DNA of 8,676 nucleotides from Bifidobacterium breve (GTDB lineage: Bacteria > Actinomycetota > Acidimicrobiia > Acidimicrobiales > Ilumatobacteraceae), in NCBI GenBank assembly GCA_945889575.1, contig CAMDBY010000068.1, forward strand, positions 1-8,676. The letters are read 5' to 3'. Position numbers and translations under genes: made by a program. The notes under the pieces are model-generated. The model had not been told where the DNA came from. It made no database searches and was given only the letters and a program-made list of their open reading frames with translations. Position 1 is the first letter of the stretch. Every line of letters begins with the position of its first letter. Positions 1 to 6,182 of the stretch are shown here, in pieces.

Positions 1-24
1 TCCGACTTTGACAACGACGCGCAT
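1..24 (-). CDS. proB: Glutamate 5-kinase, N-terminal start only (partial at window edge)
   Basis: Only eight codons lie inside the window, reading MRVVVKVG from an ATG at 24-22. This matches the first beta strand of glutamate 5-kinase, where a V-V-K-x-G segment begins the amino-acid-kinase fold. ProB phosphorylates glutamate with ATP in the first step of proline synthesis. It starts 10 bases after the obg stop, and obg-proB is a common order in actinobacteria, which carries much of the weight here. I see no good Shine-Dalgarno sequence in the 10-base gap, so translation may be coupled to obg. Eight residues are too few for identification by sequence alone, and another protein starting with a similar strand cannot be excluded. 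Confidence 0.65.
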
Positions 25-34
25 CGCTACAGCA

Positions 35-1285
35 TCACACTTCTGGCACGAATTCGAAACTGAATTGTGCAACCCAGACCACATCACCCTCTCGGACCCC
101 AGCTTTTGACAGCAATTTGGGGATTCCGAGCTTGGCAAATTTTTCGTCAATGTAGTTCAAGGCAACAGGAGTAGTGACGTCGTTCAGTGCCACGACCCGC
201 TCGGCATTGCGACCATGAATGCGGAACTCGTTGTCCCCCATTTGCTCAACCCATGCGTGTTCCGAATCAGGTCGCATGATGATGGTGGCTTCAACGGTGG
301 GCTCTGCTTCACGTGCATATTTCACTTGCTGAGCAAGAGAACCGGTGAAGCTTCGCACGTTTGTCATGGTGATTGCAGACATCGACGGATGTGGCCACGC
401 GGCAAGAGTCTCAGCATCGATGCTGTCGGTCTTTGTACCAACGATGAGGAAAGGGCGTTCAAGAAGGTCCGGGCGATAATTTCCGACTTCATGCTGCAAG
501 ATGCGCAGCTGCTCATCGGGAGATATGCCGTCTAGAGCGACAAGATCAATGAGATAACACAAGACACGCGCACGCTCAATATGTCGAAGGAACTGATGGC
601 CTAAACCGCGCCCTTCGCTTGCACCCTCAATCAAACCAGGAATGTCAGCCATAATGAACTCGGTCGTGTCATCAATGCGCACAACACCAAGATGTGGTTC
701 AAGCGTGGTGAACGGATAGTTAGCAATCTTCGGTTTCGCAGCTGACACCGTGCTGATGAACGTGCTCTTTCCGGCATTCGGGAAACCAACCAATGCGACA
801 TCTGCCATCAACTTCAGTTCAAGCTTCAACCAACGCTCGGTTGCCTCTTCGCCTTGTTCGGCAAATGTTGGTTCACGACGACGGTTGTTAAAGAACTTTG
901 CGTTTCCTCGGCCGCCGCGACCGCCGGGAGACGCCATCCACTTGTCACCATGATTCACGAGGTCTGCTAAGACTTCACCGGTGTACATATCGCGAGCAAC
1001 CGTTCCCTCGGGTACTGCAATGACCAAATCCTCGCCACGTCGTCCGTGAAGGTCTTTTCCTTTGCCGTGCACACCGTCTTTGGCGCGACGATGCGGGTGA
1101 TCACGAAACGCTAATAAGGATGCAACGTTGCGGTCGGCTACAAGCCAGATATCGCCACCCTTGCCACCATCGCCACCGTTTGGGCCACCCATTGCTTCAG
1201 GGCCCTCGCGACGGAAGGCCACACAGCCAGCTCCGCCCTGTCCACCTTTGACATTCAGTTGGGCTTCGTCGACAAAAACACTCAT
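35..1285 (-). CDS. obgE: Obg family GTPase (ribosome assembly), type I with OCT domain
   Basis: This 416-residue protein is a GTP-binding 50S assembly factor, in cells also tied to stringent response and growth control. Residues 1-157 form the glycine-rich Obg fold, with many GG and GxGG runs. The G domain follows: G1 GFPNAGKS at 167-174, switch I around YPFTTLEPHLG (190-200), G3 DIPG at 214-217, a G4 that reads TKTD (284-287) instead of the usual NKxD, and a G5-like SAI at 303-305. Residues about 335-411 match the Obg C-terminal (OCT) domain, so this is a full-length Obg and not a shortened paralogue. The ATG at 1285 gives MSVFVDEAQL, the usual start of Obg. No strong Shine-Dalgarno is visible. 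proB follows on the same strand. Upstream, the usual rpmA neighbour is separated from it by an opposing dgt gene, so obg probably needs its own promoter in 1286-1403 or within dgt. Confidence 0.97.
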   Translation of the reverse strand: MSVFVDEAQLNVKGGQGGAGCVAFRREGPEAMGGPNGGDGGKGGDIWLVADRNVASLLAFRDHPHRRAKDGVHGKGKDLHGRRGEDLVIAVPEGTVARDMYTGEVLADLVNHGDKWMASPGGRGGRGNAKFFNNRRREPTFAEQGEEATERWLKLELKLMADVALVGFPNAGKSTFISTVSAAKPKIANYPFTTLEPHLGVVRIDDTTEFIMADIPGLIEGASEGRGLGHQFLRHIERARVLCYLIDLVALDGISPDEQLRILQHEVGNYRPDLLERPFLIVGTKTDSIDAETLAAWPHPSMSAITMTNVRSFTGSLAQQVKYAREAEPTVEATIIMRPDSEHAWVEQMGDNEFRIHGRNAERVVALNDVTTPVALNYIDEKFAKLGIPKLLSKAGVREGDVVWVAQFSFEFVPEV

Positions 1286-1403
1286 AAGACTGTCTCAAGG
1301 CTACTGGCGCATTGTTGTTCATCTCGGCGACACACCAGCCACCTATCGTGGAGACGTGGAAAAAGAATCAACTACGGACCGAGGCGTGACCTGGGTCTCC
1401 ACC
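1286..1403. promoter_or_regulatory. Divergent obg/dgt intergenic region with a spaced inverted repeat
   Basis: This 118-base gap separates two divergently oriented genes and should hold promoters for both, because neither has a same-strand neighbour immediately upstream. A perfect 8-bp inverted repeat, GTGGAGAC at 1348-1355 and GTCTCCAC at 1395-1402, ends one base before the preferred dgt ATG. On the minus strand a weak sigma-A-like pair toward obg can be drawn: TTGATT (1371-1366) and GATAGG (1347-1342), 18 bases apart. On the plus strand TATCGT (1344-1349) is six bases before an alternative GTG start at 1356, an arrangement compatible with a leaderless dgt mRNA. All of these are weak matches. 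Only the presence of two divergent starts is well supported. Confidence 0.35.
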
Positions 1404-2501
1404 ATGTCGGGGTTTGATGCCGCTTTGGGCATCACCGTGGCGCACGCTGACTCCTGGGCCGGTATCGGCACCACAGACATTGCTGATCGATCATCACGAG
1501 AGATGGCCCTTTCAGGCGCTCTAGCCCCTCTCGCTACTCATGCAGTTGGTCCTGGTCACCGCGCAATCGCAGAAGAAGCAGACCCGTATCGCACCTGTTT
1601 TGAACGCGATCGTGACCGCATCTTGCATGCATCTTCCTTTCGTCGACTTGCCGGAAAAACTCAGGTATTTGTTTTTCCCGACGACCATCAACGCACTCGA
1701 CTCACTCACGCACTCGAAGTAGCGCAGGTTGCAGTTTCAGTTGCCCGAGTCTTGCGACTCAATGTTGCTCTCACTGAAGCAATGGCGCTTGGCCATGATT
1801 GTGGACATGGTCCAGGTGGCCACGCAAGCGAAGATGCACTGTCTCCCTACATTGAAGGTGGCTACGACCACGCAGTGTGGGGTGCAGACAAAGTGTTGGT
1901 TCCACTGAACTTATGCACTGAAACTCTCGATGGAATTCGTAATCACAGTTGGTCACGGCCCGCGCCGCAAACTGCAGAAGGCGAAGTTGTCAGTTGGGCT
2001 GACCGCATTGCATATGTGTGCCACGACTTTGAAGACGCGGTAGACGCCGGCATTGTCACACCCGATCAGTTGCCACGACTTGTTCGTGAGCGTTGCGGCA
2101 GCACCCGACGCGAACAACTGGGCGCTTTCATCACCGGCATGATCAACGCAACTGCACACACGGGCCGAATCGGTATGGTCCCTGACATTGCTGAAGCCCT
2201 GTCGCTTTTTCGGCAATTCAATTACGAACGTATTTATGATCGACCCGAATCCAAGGCACAGGCCAACAGTGTCATCAGCATGCTGCGCACTTTGATCGAC
2301 CATTACATTCAGTCACCACTATTGCTACCGGCGTGGCACGAGACTCCGTTTGATGCTGGTTCACCCGCCGCAATCACTGAAGCTGTTTCATACGTAGGTG
2401 GCATGACAGACCGCTTTGCGTGTCGACAAGCCGTCACGCTTCTTAATTACCCAGCTGACAAATTGCCGCAGGGCATCGACACACTGTTGTCAGACAACTA
2501 A
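1404..2501 (+). CDS. dgt: dGTPase-like HD-domain deoxynucleoside triphosphate triphosphohydrolase
   Basis: The predicted 365-residue protein belongs to the dGTPase branch of the HD superfamily, which cleaves a dNTP to the deoxynucleoside and triphosphate. Counting from the ATG at 1404, the family block RDRDRILHASSFRRLAGKTQ begins at about residue 69. The metal-binding HD residues are H102 (in RLTHALE), H131-D132 (in GHDCGHGPGGH) and D200 (in WADRIAY), all present. Near the C-terminus GGMTDRF matches the conserved dGTPase end motif. The frame is open back to 1128, but that part is antisense to obg and proline-rich, so it is not credible coding. Other starts are GTG 1356, GTG 1386 and ATG 1503; I prefer 1404 because the product begins near the usual distance from the HD domain, but no clear Shine-Dalgarno decides it. 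The true substrate could be another dNTP. The gene is convergent with rpmA and divergent from obg. Confidence 0.9.
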   Translation: MSGFDAALGITVAHADSWAGIGTTDIADRSSREMALSGALAPLATHAVGPGHRAIAEEADPYRTCFERDRDRILHASSFRRLAGKTQVFVFPDDHQRTRLTHALEVAQVAVSVARVLRLNVALTEAMALGHDCGHGPGGHASEDALSPYIEGGYDHAVWGADKVLVPLNLCTETLDGIRNHSWSRPAPQTAEGEVVSWADRIAYVCHDFEDAVDAGIVTPDQLPRLVRERCGSTRREQLGAFITGMINATAHTGRIGMVPDIAEALSLFRQFNYERIYDRPESKAQANSVISMLRTLIDHYIQSPLLLPAWHETPFDAGSPAAITEAVSYVGGMTDRFACRQAVTLLNYPADKLPQGIDTLLSDN

Positions 2502-2514
2502 GTTCCGTAAACAC

Positions 2515-2542
2515 AAAAGGCACACCCGAAGGTGTGCCTTTT
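2515..2542. terminator. Bidirectional intrinsic terminator between dgt and rpmA
   Basis: A perfect 12-bp stem, AAAAGGCACACC at 2515-2526 and its exact complement at 2531-2542, encloses a 4-base loop. Read on the minus strand (rpmA transcript) the loop is UUCG closed by C-G, the very stable tetraloop. On the plus strand it is CGAA. Each transcript ends the stem with four U residues. The hairpin lies 13 bases past the dgt stop and 20 bases past the rpmA stop, so it can end both convergent transcripts. Confidence 0.9.
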
Positions 2543-2562
2543 GAAAAATATGTATGTGTTAG

Positions 2563-2829
2563 TTATTCAGCAACTGGTTCAATTGGAAGTACGTCAACAA
2601 TCTTGCGGCCTTTACGCTCGCCAAATTTTACGTTTCCGTTCACCATTGCGAACAATGTGTCATCTTTACCAATGCCAACATTCTTACCTGGATGGGTACG
2701 AGTGCCGCGTTGACGAATAAGAATTGTGCCTGCTGTAATGAGTGTTCCGTCGAACACCTTTACGCCAAGTCGTTGTGCATTTGAATCGCGGCCGTTACGT
2801 GTAGAACCGCCGCCTTTAGTCTTTGACAT
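2563..2829 (-). CDS. rpmA: Large ribosomal subunit protein bL27
   Basis: This 88-residue protein is bL27, whose N-terminal tail reaches toward the peptidyl-transferase centre. It begins MSKTKGGGSTRNGRDSNAQR, with the family signature GGSTRNGRDS, and continues with KVFDG, AGTILIRQRGTR and HPGKNVGIGKDDTLFA. The length is typical of bacterial bL27, and no cleavable Firmicutes-type N-terminal extension is present. The start codon is 6 bases after the rplU stop, and an AAAGG about 12 bases upstream, overlapping the rplU end, may serve as a weak ribosome site. It is the last gene of the rplU-rpmA pair, followed by the terminator at 2515-2542. obg, its usual downstream partner, is here beyond an opposing gene. 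Confidence 0.98.
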   Translation of the reverse strand: MSKTKGGGSTRNGRDSNAQRLGVKVFDGTLITAGTILIRQRGTRTHPGKNVGIGKDDTLFAMVNGNVKFGERKGRKIVDVLPIEPVAE

Positions 2830-2835
2830 GGTTGA

Positions 2836-3147
2836 TCAGCCTTTCGCGATGGATGTGATTTCAACAAGAGAATATTGCTGGCGGTGACCAAAGCGACGAC
2901 GCTGGTTGGTTCGCTTTTTGTATGTGAAGCCGTTGATCTTCACTCCCTTTTCGGTGCCGATGACGCGTCCCTTTACAGATGCGCCCTTCAACTGGTCGGG
3001 AGTTGAGAGCACCGTGGTGCCGTCAACGAGGAGAACGGGTATGAGGGAGACCTCGGTACCGTCTTCGACATGCAAGAGCTCAAGCTGGACCTTTTGGCCC
3101 TGAGAGACTTTTTCTTGTTTGCCACCTGAGGCGATTACTGCGTACAT
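2836..3147 (-). CDS. rplU: Large ribosomal subunit protein bL21
   Basis: This 103-residue protein is bL21, an early-assembling 50S protein that binds 23S rRNA. It starts MYAVIASGGKQ, the standard bL21 opening (YAVI..GGKQ). The C-terminal half holds the basic signature KKRTNQRRRFGHRQQYSLV (about residues 77-95), also typical. Length is normal. It lies 77 bases after the RNase E/G stop and is followed 6 bases later by rpmA, the near-universal bL21-bL27 pair. There is no Shine-Dalgarno next to the ATG at 3147; the bases before it read TTTAATCCCGCT, which raises the possibility of a leaderless transcript. Confidence 0.98.
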   Translation of the reverse strand: MYAVIASGGKQEKVSQGQKVQLELLHVEDGTEVSLIPVLLVDGTTVLSTPDQLKGASVKGRVIGTEKGVKINGFTYKKRTNQRRRFGHRQQYSLVEITSIAKG

Positions 3148-3153
3148 AGCGGG

Positions 3154-3159
3154 ATTAAA
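3154..3159 (-). promoter_or_regulatory. Candidate -10 element for rplU (possible leaderless start)
   Basis: On the minus strand TTTAAT (five of six matches to TATAAT) ends six bases before the rplU ATG, which would place the transcription start at or very near the A of the ATG. No clear -35 box lies at the right distance: TTGTCG is 21 bases upstream of it, although the same TTGTCG is 17 bases from an overlapping TAGGTT. Leaderless mRNAs are common in actinobacteria. The match is short and could be chance; rplU may equally be read from rne. Confidence 0.25.
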
Positions 3160-3224
3160 CCTATCTGCGGGTTGGGGTTACGACAATCGCCGAACCAATG
3201 TTTTAGGGGGATTCGAGAAATTTC

Positions 3225-4904
3225 TTAGTCGAGAAGGCCGAAATCGACCTTGAAGCCGAGGCCAGTACATTCTGGGCACTCGATGGCAAAGGCCGTTGAC
3301 AGGCCCTCCCCGATTCGTTTACGGGTCATTTCGACGAGGCCAAGCTCTGAAATGTCAAAGACTTGGGTGCGGGTCTTGTCTCGACTGAGAGCCTGACGGA
3401 ATGAATCAATAACTTTGCGACGGTTGTCTTTAATCTCCATGTCGATGAAGTCAATAACAATGATTCCACCGATGTCGCGCAGACGTAACTGACGTGCCAC
3501 TTCTTCGGCAGCTTCCAAGTTGTTCTGGAATACCGTCTGTTCAAGGTTTGACGTACCGACATTTTTGCCGGTGTTCACATCGATAACTGTCAGAGCTTCA
3601 GTGTGTTCGATAATGAGTGAACCACCAGAGGGCAACCACACCTTGCGGTCTAAGGCCTTGTGCAATTGCTCATGAATGTGTTGAGTTTCAAACAATGAGA
3701 TTGGCTCGACTTCACGATCGAAGAATTCGATGCGATCTGCAAGTTCAGGGTTGAAAGCAGACACGTAACCGTGCACTTCTTCATACAGCGCCCAGTCATC
3801 AATGAGAACGCTGCGATATTCAGCGTTGAACTCTTCGCGAATAGTGCGGACAGCAAGTTCTGGTTCGCGGTACAACAATTCAGGGCCGGTTGATTTAGCT
3901 GCTGCTTCTTCAATCTTGGCCCACTCTTCCAACAAGCGAGTCATGTCGGCAGTGAGTTCATGTTCAGTTGCATGTTCTGCTGCTGTGCGCACAATGACAC
4001 CATGATGAGCAGGCTTCACGCGATCAAGAATATGACGAAGACGACGACGTTCGGTATCAGCAAGACGCTTTGAGATGCCGTACGTCTTCGAATTAGGAAT
4101 CAGCACCACAAATCGACCAGGAAGCGAGACTTCCTGAGTGAGACGTGCGCCTTTTGCCCCAATGGGGTTCTTGGTTACTTGGCACAAGATCATTTGACGT
4201 GAACGCAAGATGTGCTCAATACGAGCAGTGTCCTTCGTTTCGACATCTTCTGGGTCGTACTGCACGTCACCGCGGTACAGAACAGCGTTCTTTGGTGTTG
4301 AGATGTCAACAAATGCCGCTTCCATTCCGGGAAGGACGTTTTGAACGCGACCGTGATAAATATTTCCGTGAATCTGACCGACATCATCAGCCGGACGACT
4401 GACGTAGTGCTCCATAAGGCTGCGGCCTTCCATGACCGCTACCTGGGTGACTCCGTCACGCACCTGCACACACATTTGGTATCGACCGACGGGACGACCG
4501 TTGCGCTCACGTCCTTTGCGACGCTCGATGATTTCTGCATCAACCTCTGGTCCGCGCAACACGGGTCCGCCACCAGACCGTGATTTTCCACGACCGCCAC
4601 GACGACGCTTTTTATTGCCAGATGATTCGCCATTGGAACTGGCAGCAGGCGCTTGCGCAGTTGAAGGACGGGTGTCACCTATTTGAGGTTTGCGATTCGG
4701 GTCAGCAATCTGGCCTGCTGGGCGCGCGCCCGGACCCTTTGGTTCAGATTCACTGCTGGCTGCACCATCTGGTGACTTTGAGCGATTTTTTCCGCCACGA
4801 GAACCCCGACGGCGTTTCTTTGGACCTGATTGGCCCTCGCCTTGCGTGCTTCGCTGATCTGTGTAATCGTCTGTCGAATTATCGGCAGAACCGTTCGTGT
4901 CCAT
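3225..4904 (-). CDS. rng: RNase E/G family endoribonuclease, short C-terminus
   Basis: This 559-residue protein is an RNase E/G-type endonuclease for rRNA processing and mRNA decay. Residues 1-140 are a disordered, Lys/Arg/Gly/Ser-rich extension with two similar basic blocks (29-39 and 98-107), probably RNA-binding. An S1-like domain covers about 141-215. The RNase H-like and 5' sensor part includes GVIVRT (302-307), where R306-T307 align with the E. coli RNase E 5'-phosphate sensor R169-T170. The DNase I-like catalytic part has IDVNTGK with D442, and IVIDFIDM with D485, matching E. coli D303 and D346. A zinc-link CPEC lies at 543-546. The protein stops 13 residues later, so the small domain that follows in E. 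coli RNase E and the long C-terminal scaffold of many actinobacterial enzymes are absent. The ATG at 4904 has AGAAGGGA nearby. The name could equally be rne. rplU follows 77 bases downstream, the usual order. Confidence 0.95.
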   Translation of the reverse strand: MDTNGSADNSTDDYTDQRSTQGEGQSGPKKRRRGSRGGKNRSKSPDGAASSESEPKGPGARPAGQIADPNRKPQIGDTRPSTAQAPAASSNGESSGNKKRRRGGRGKSRSGGGPVLRGPEVDAEIIERRKGRERNGRPVGRYQMCVQVRDGVTQVAVMEGRSLMEHYVSRPADDVGQIHGNIYHGRVQNVLPGMEAAFVDISTPKNAVLYRGDVQYDPEDVETKDTARIEHILRSRQMILCQVTKNPIGAKGARLTQEVSLPGRFVVLIPNSKTYGISKRLADTERRRLRHILDRVKPAHHGVIVRTAAEHATEHELTADMTRLLEEWAKIEEAAAKSTGPELLYREPELAVRTIREEFNAEYRSVLIDDWALYEEVHGYVSAFNPELADRIEFFDREVEPISLFETQHIHEQLHKALDRKVWLPSGGSLIIEHTEALTVIDVNTGKNVGTSNLEQTVFQNNLEAAEEVARQLRLRDIGGIIVIDFIDMEIKDNRRKVIDSFRQALSRDKTRTQVFDISELGLVEMTRKRIGEGLSTAFAIECPECTGLGFKVDFGLLD

Positions 4905-5009
4905 GAAATTCCCTTCTCACGTCGCGCAAACAAGCGCGCCATGCGGATCTGGCTGCTGCCATTAGTGGCGCAACCGATCCTCGGCCATTTCTAAGGATAG
5001 CCCCCCGAG
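4905..5009 (-). other. Leader between rodA and RNase E/G: ribosome site, small hairpin, possible short upstream ORFs
   Basis: The 105 bases separate the elongation operon from the RNase gene. At 4917-4910 the minus strand reads AGAAGGGA, a good Shine-Dalgarno five bases before the ATG. Just upstream, CGCGC (4938-4934) and GCGCG (4927-4923) form a 5-bp hairpin with a 6-base loop. A candidate -10, TATCCT (4999-4994), lies five bases before an ATG that opens an 8-codon ORF (4988-4962). Its stop overlaps the ATG of a 27-codon ORF (4962-4879), which runs into the RNase start out of frame. Neither small ORF has a ribosome site of its own. The Shine-Dalgarno is well supported; the rest is speculative. 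No intrinsic terminator is visible after rodA, so read-through from rodA is possible. Confidence 0.4.
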
Positions 5010-6182
5010 TTACCTGAAGCGCCGCATATGGACGCTCTGGACCAAGCCAATCATCATTGCAAAGGCCACCGTATGGGAACCGCCGTAAGACATAAATGGC
5101 AATGGGACCCCAGAGACGGGGGTAATACCCATAGTCATACCTATGTTCTGGAACCCTTGCCACAGAATCATGGTGAAGACACCTGCGCACAACAAGGTGC
5201 CAAGTCGGTCTTGGCAGAGTTGGGCTGTGCGGTATATTCGCCACAGAACGATGGCAAACAACCCAAGAATTATGCCTCCTCCCAGCATCCCGAACTGCTC
5301 TCCCACCGCTGAAAAAATGAAGTCGGTCGACTGAACAGGGATAAATGAGCCGTTGGTCAATGGCCCAGACAGATACCCCTTGCCAAAGAATCCGCCAGTG
5401 GAGACCGCGCGCTTGGCAAAACGCACCTGAAGAATCAGTTGTTGCAAGCTGGCTGAATCAGAGTTCTGGTTCAGGAAACCGGTGATTCGACGTAATTGGT
5501 AATCCTTGACCAATCCGGAGACCACCCCACCCACGACAGACACAATCGCAATCGAAGTAATCAACAAGATGTATCGCATGCGCGCGCCGGCCACAAGCAA
5601 TACACCCATTGCTGATGCTACGAGAACCGACGCGGAACCGAGGTCAGGTTCGATACCAACAAGAAATACTGGAATACCAATAATGAAAAGGGCTTGAATA
5701 AATCGCTCATACGTGAGCTCATCACCATCTTCTTCAGATAAGAACCCGCATAGAAACAACAGAGATGTCGCCTTTGCTAACTCCGACGGCTGAACAGCGA
5801 TAGGTCCGATATCAAATGACAGTCGGGCGCCACCCTTCACCGTGCCTGCAACAAACACCAGAATCAATAAGAGCATCGTGATGGCGTAAAACATCTCGGC
5901 ATTGCCTCGCAACTGCACATAGTCAATCCACATAATGACCACCATCGCCACGATGGCAATCATCACAAATACAATTTGTCTTTGAACAATCTGAAACGGA
6001 TCAACTCCACGATTCATTAACTTCATTCGAGTCGCTGAATAGATAATAAAAAATCCAATGATGGTTAAAGCGCCAACAGCAGACATCAGAATCCAATCGA
6101 TATTTCGAGTTGGCGCCGCAAAACCTCTTTTGATGTTTCCCAAACCAGAGTCAGGACGACGTGAAAACATTGTTCTGCTCAT
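5010..6182 (-). CDS. rodA: RodA, SEDS-family peptidoglycan glycosyltransferase
   Basis: This 390-residue polytopic membrane protein polymerises lipid II into glycan strands during elongation, working with PBP2. Hydrophobic segments begin at about residue 29 after a short basic cytoplasmic tail and continue to the end, fitting a multi-pass (about ten helices) topology. SEDS hallmarks are all present: GGARLSFDIGPIAVQPSE (117-134), EPDLGSA (178-184) with the essential Asp at D180, TGGFFGKG (262-269), PVQSTDFIFSAVGEQFG (282-298) and the signature NIGMTMGITPVSGVPLPFMS (346-365), followed by YGGS. The ATG at 6182 shares its first base with the last base of the mrdA stop (TAATG), implying translational coupling and equal output of the two partners. 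FtsW is the main alternative, but the PBP2 neighbour and the PVQSTDFIFS motif favour RodA. Confidence 0.96.
   Translation of the reverse strand: MSRTMFSRRPDSGLGNIKRGFAAPTRNIDWILMSAVGALTIIGFFIIYSATRMKLMNRGVDPFQIVQRQIVFVMIAIVAMVVIMWIDYVQLRGNAEMFYAITMLLLILVFVAGTVKGGARLSFDIGPIAVQPSELAKATSLLFLCGFLSEEDGDELTYERFIQALFIIGIPVFLVGIEPDLGSASVLVASAMGVLLVAGARMRYILLITSIAIVSVVGGVVSGLVKDYQLRRITGFLNQNSDSASLQQLILQVRFAKRAVSTGGFFGKGYLSGPLTNGSFIPVQSTDFIFSAVGEQFGMLGGGIILGLFAIVLWRIYRTAQLCQDRLGTLLCAGVFTMILWQGFQNIGMTMGITPVSGVPLPFMSYGGSHTVAFAMMIGLVQSVHMRRFR

Noticed and set aside
1128..1403. Long N-terminal extension of the dgt frame back to an ATG at 1128
   Set aside because: Bases 1128-1285 are antisense to the well-conserved start of obg. 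The translated part is Pro/Ser-rich with no family similarity, so it is a shadow frame and not protein.
3148..3224. Frameshifted remainder of RNase E/G after its stop
   Set aside because: I read the downstream bases in the other frames and saw no zinc-link-adjacent small-domain sequence. The 77-base gap is also too short.
4145..4906. Several plus-strand open frames opposite the RNase gene
   Set aside because: They are short, overlap each other and lie antisense to conserved RNase E domains. Their products show no domain pattern and no ribosome sites.
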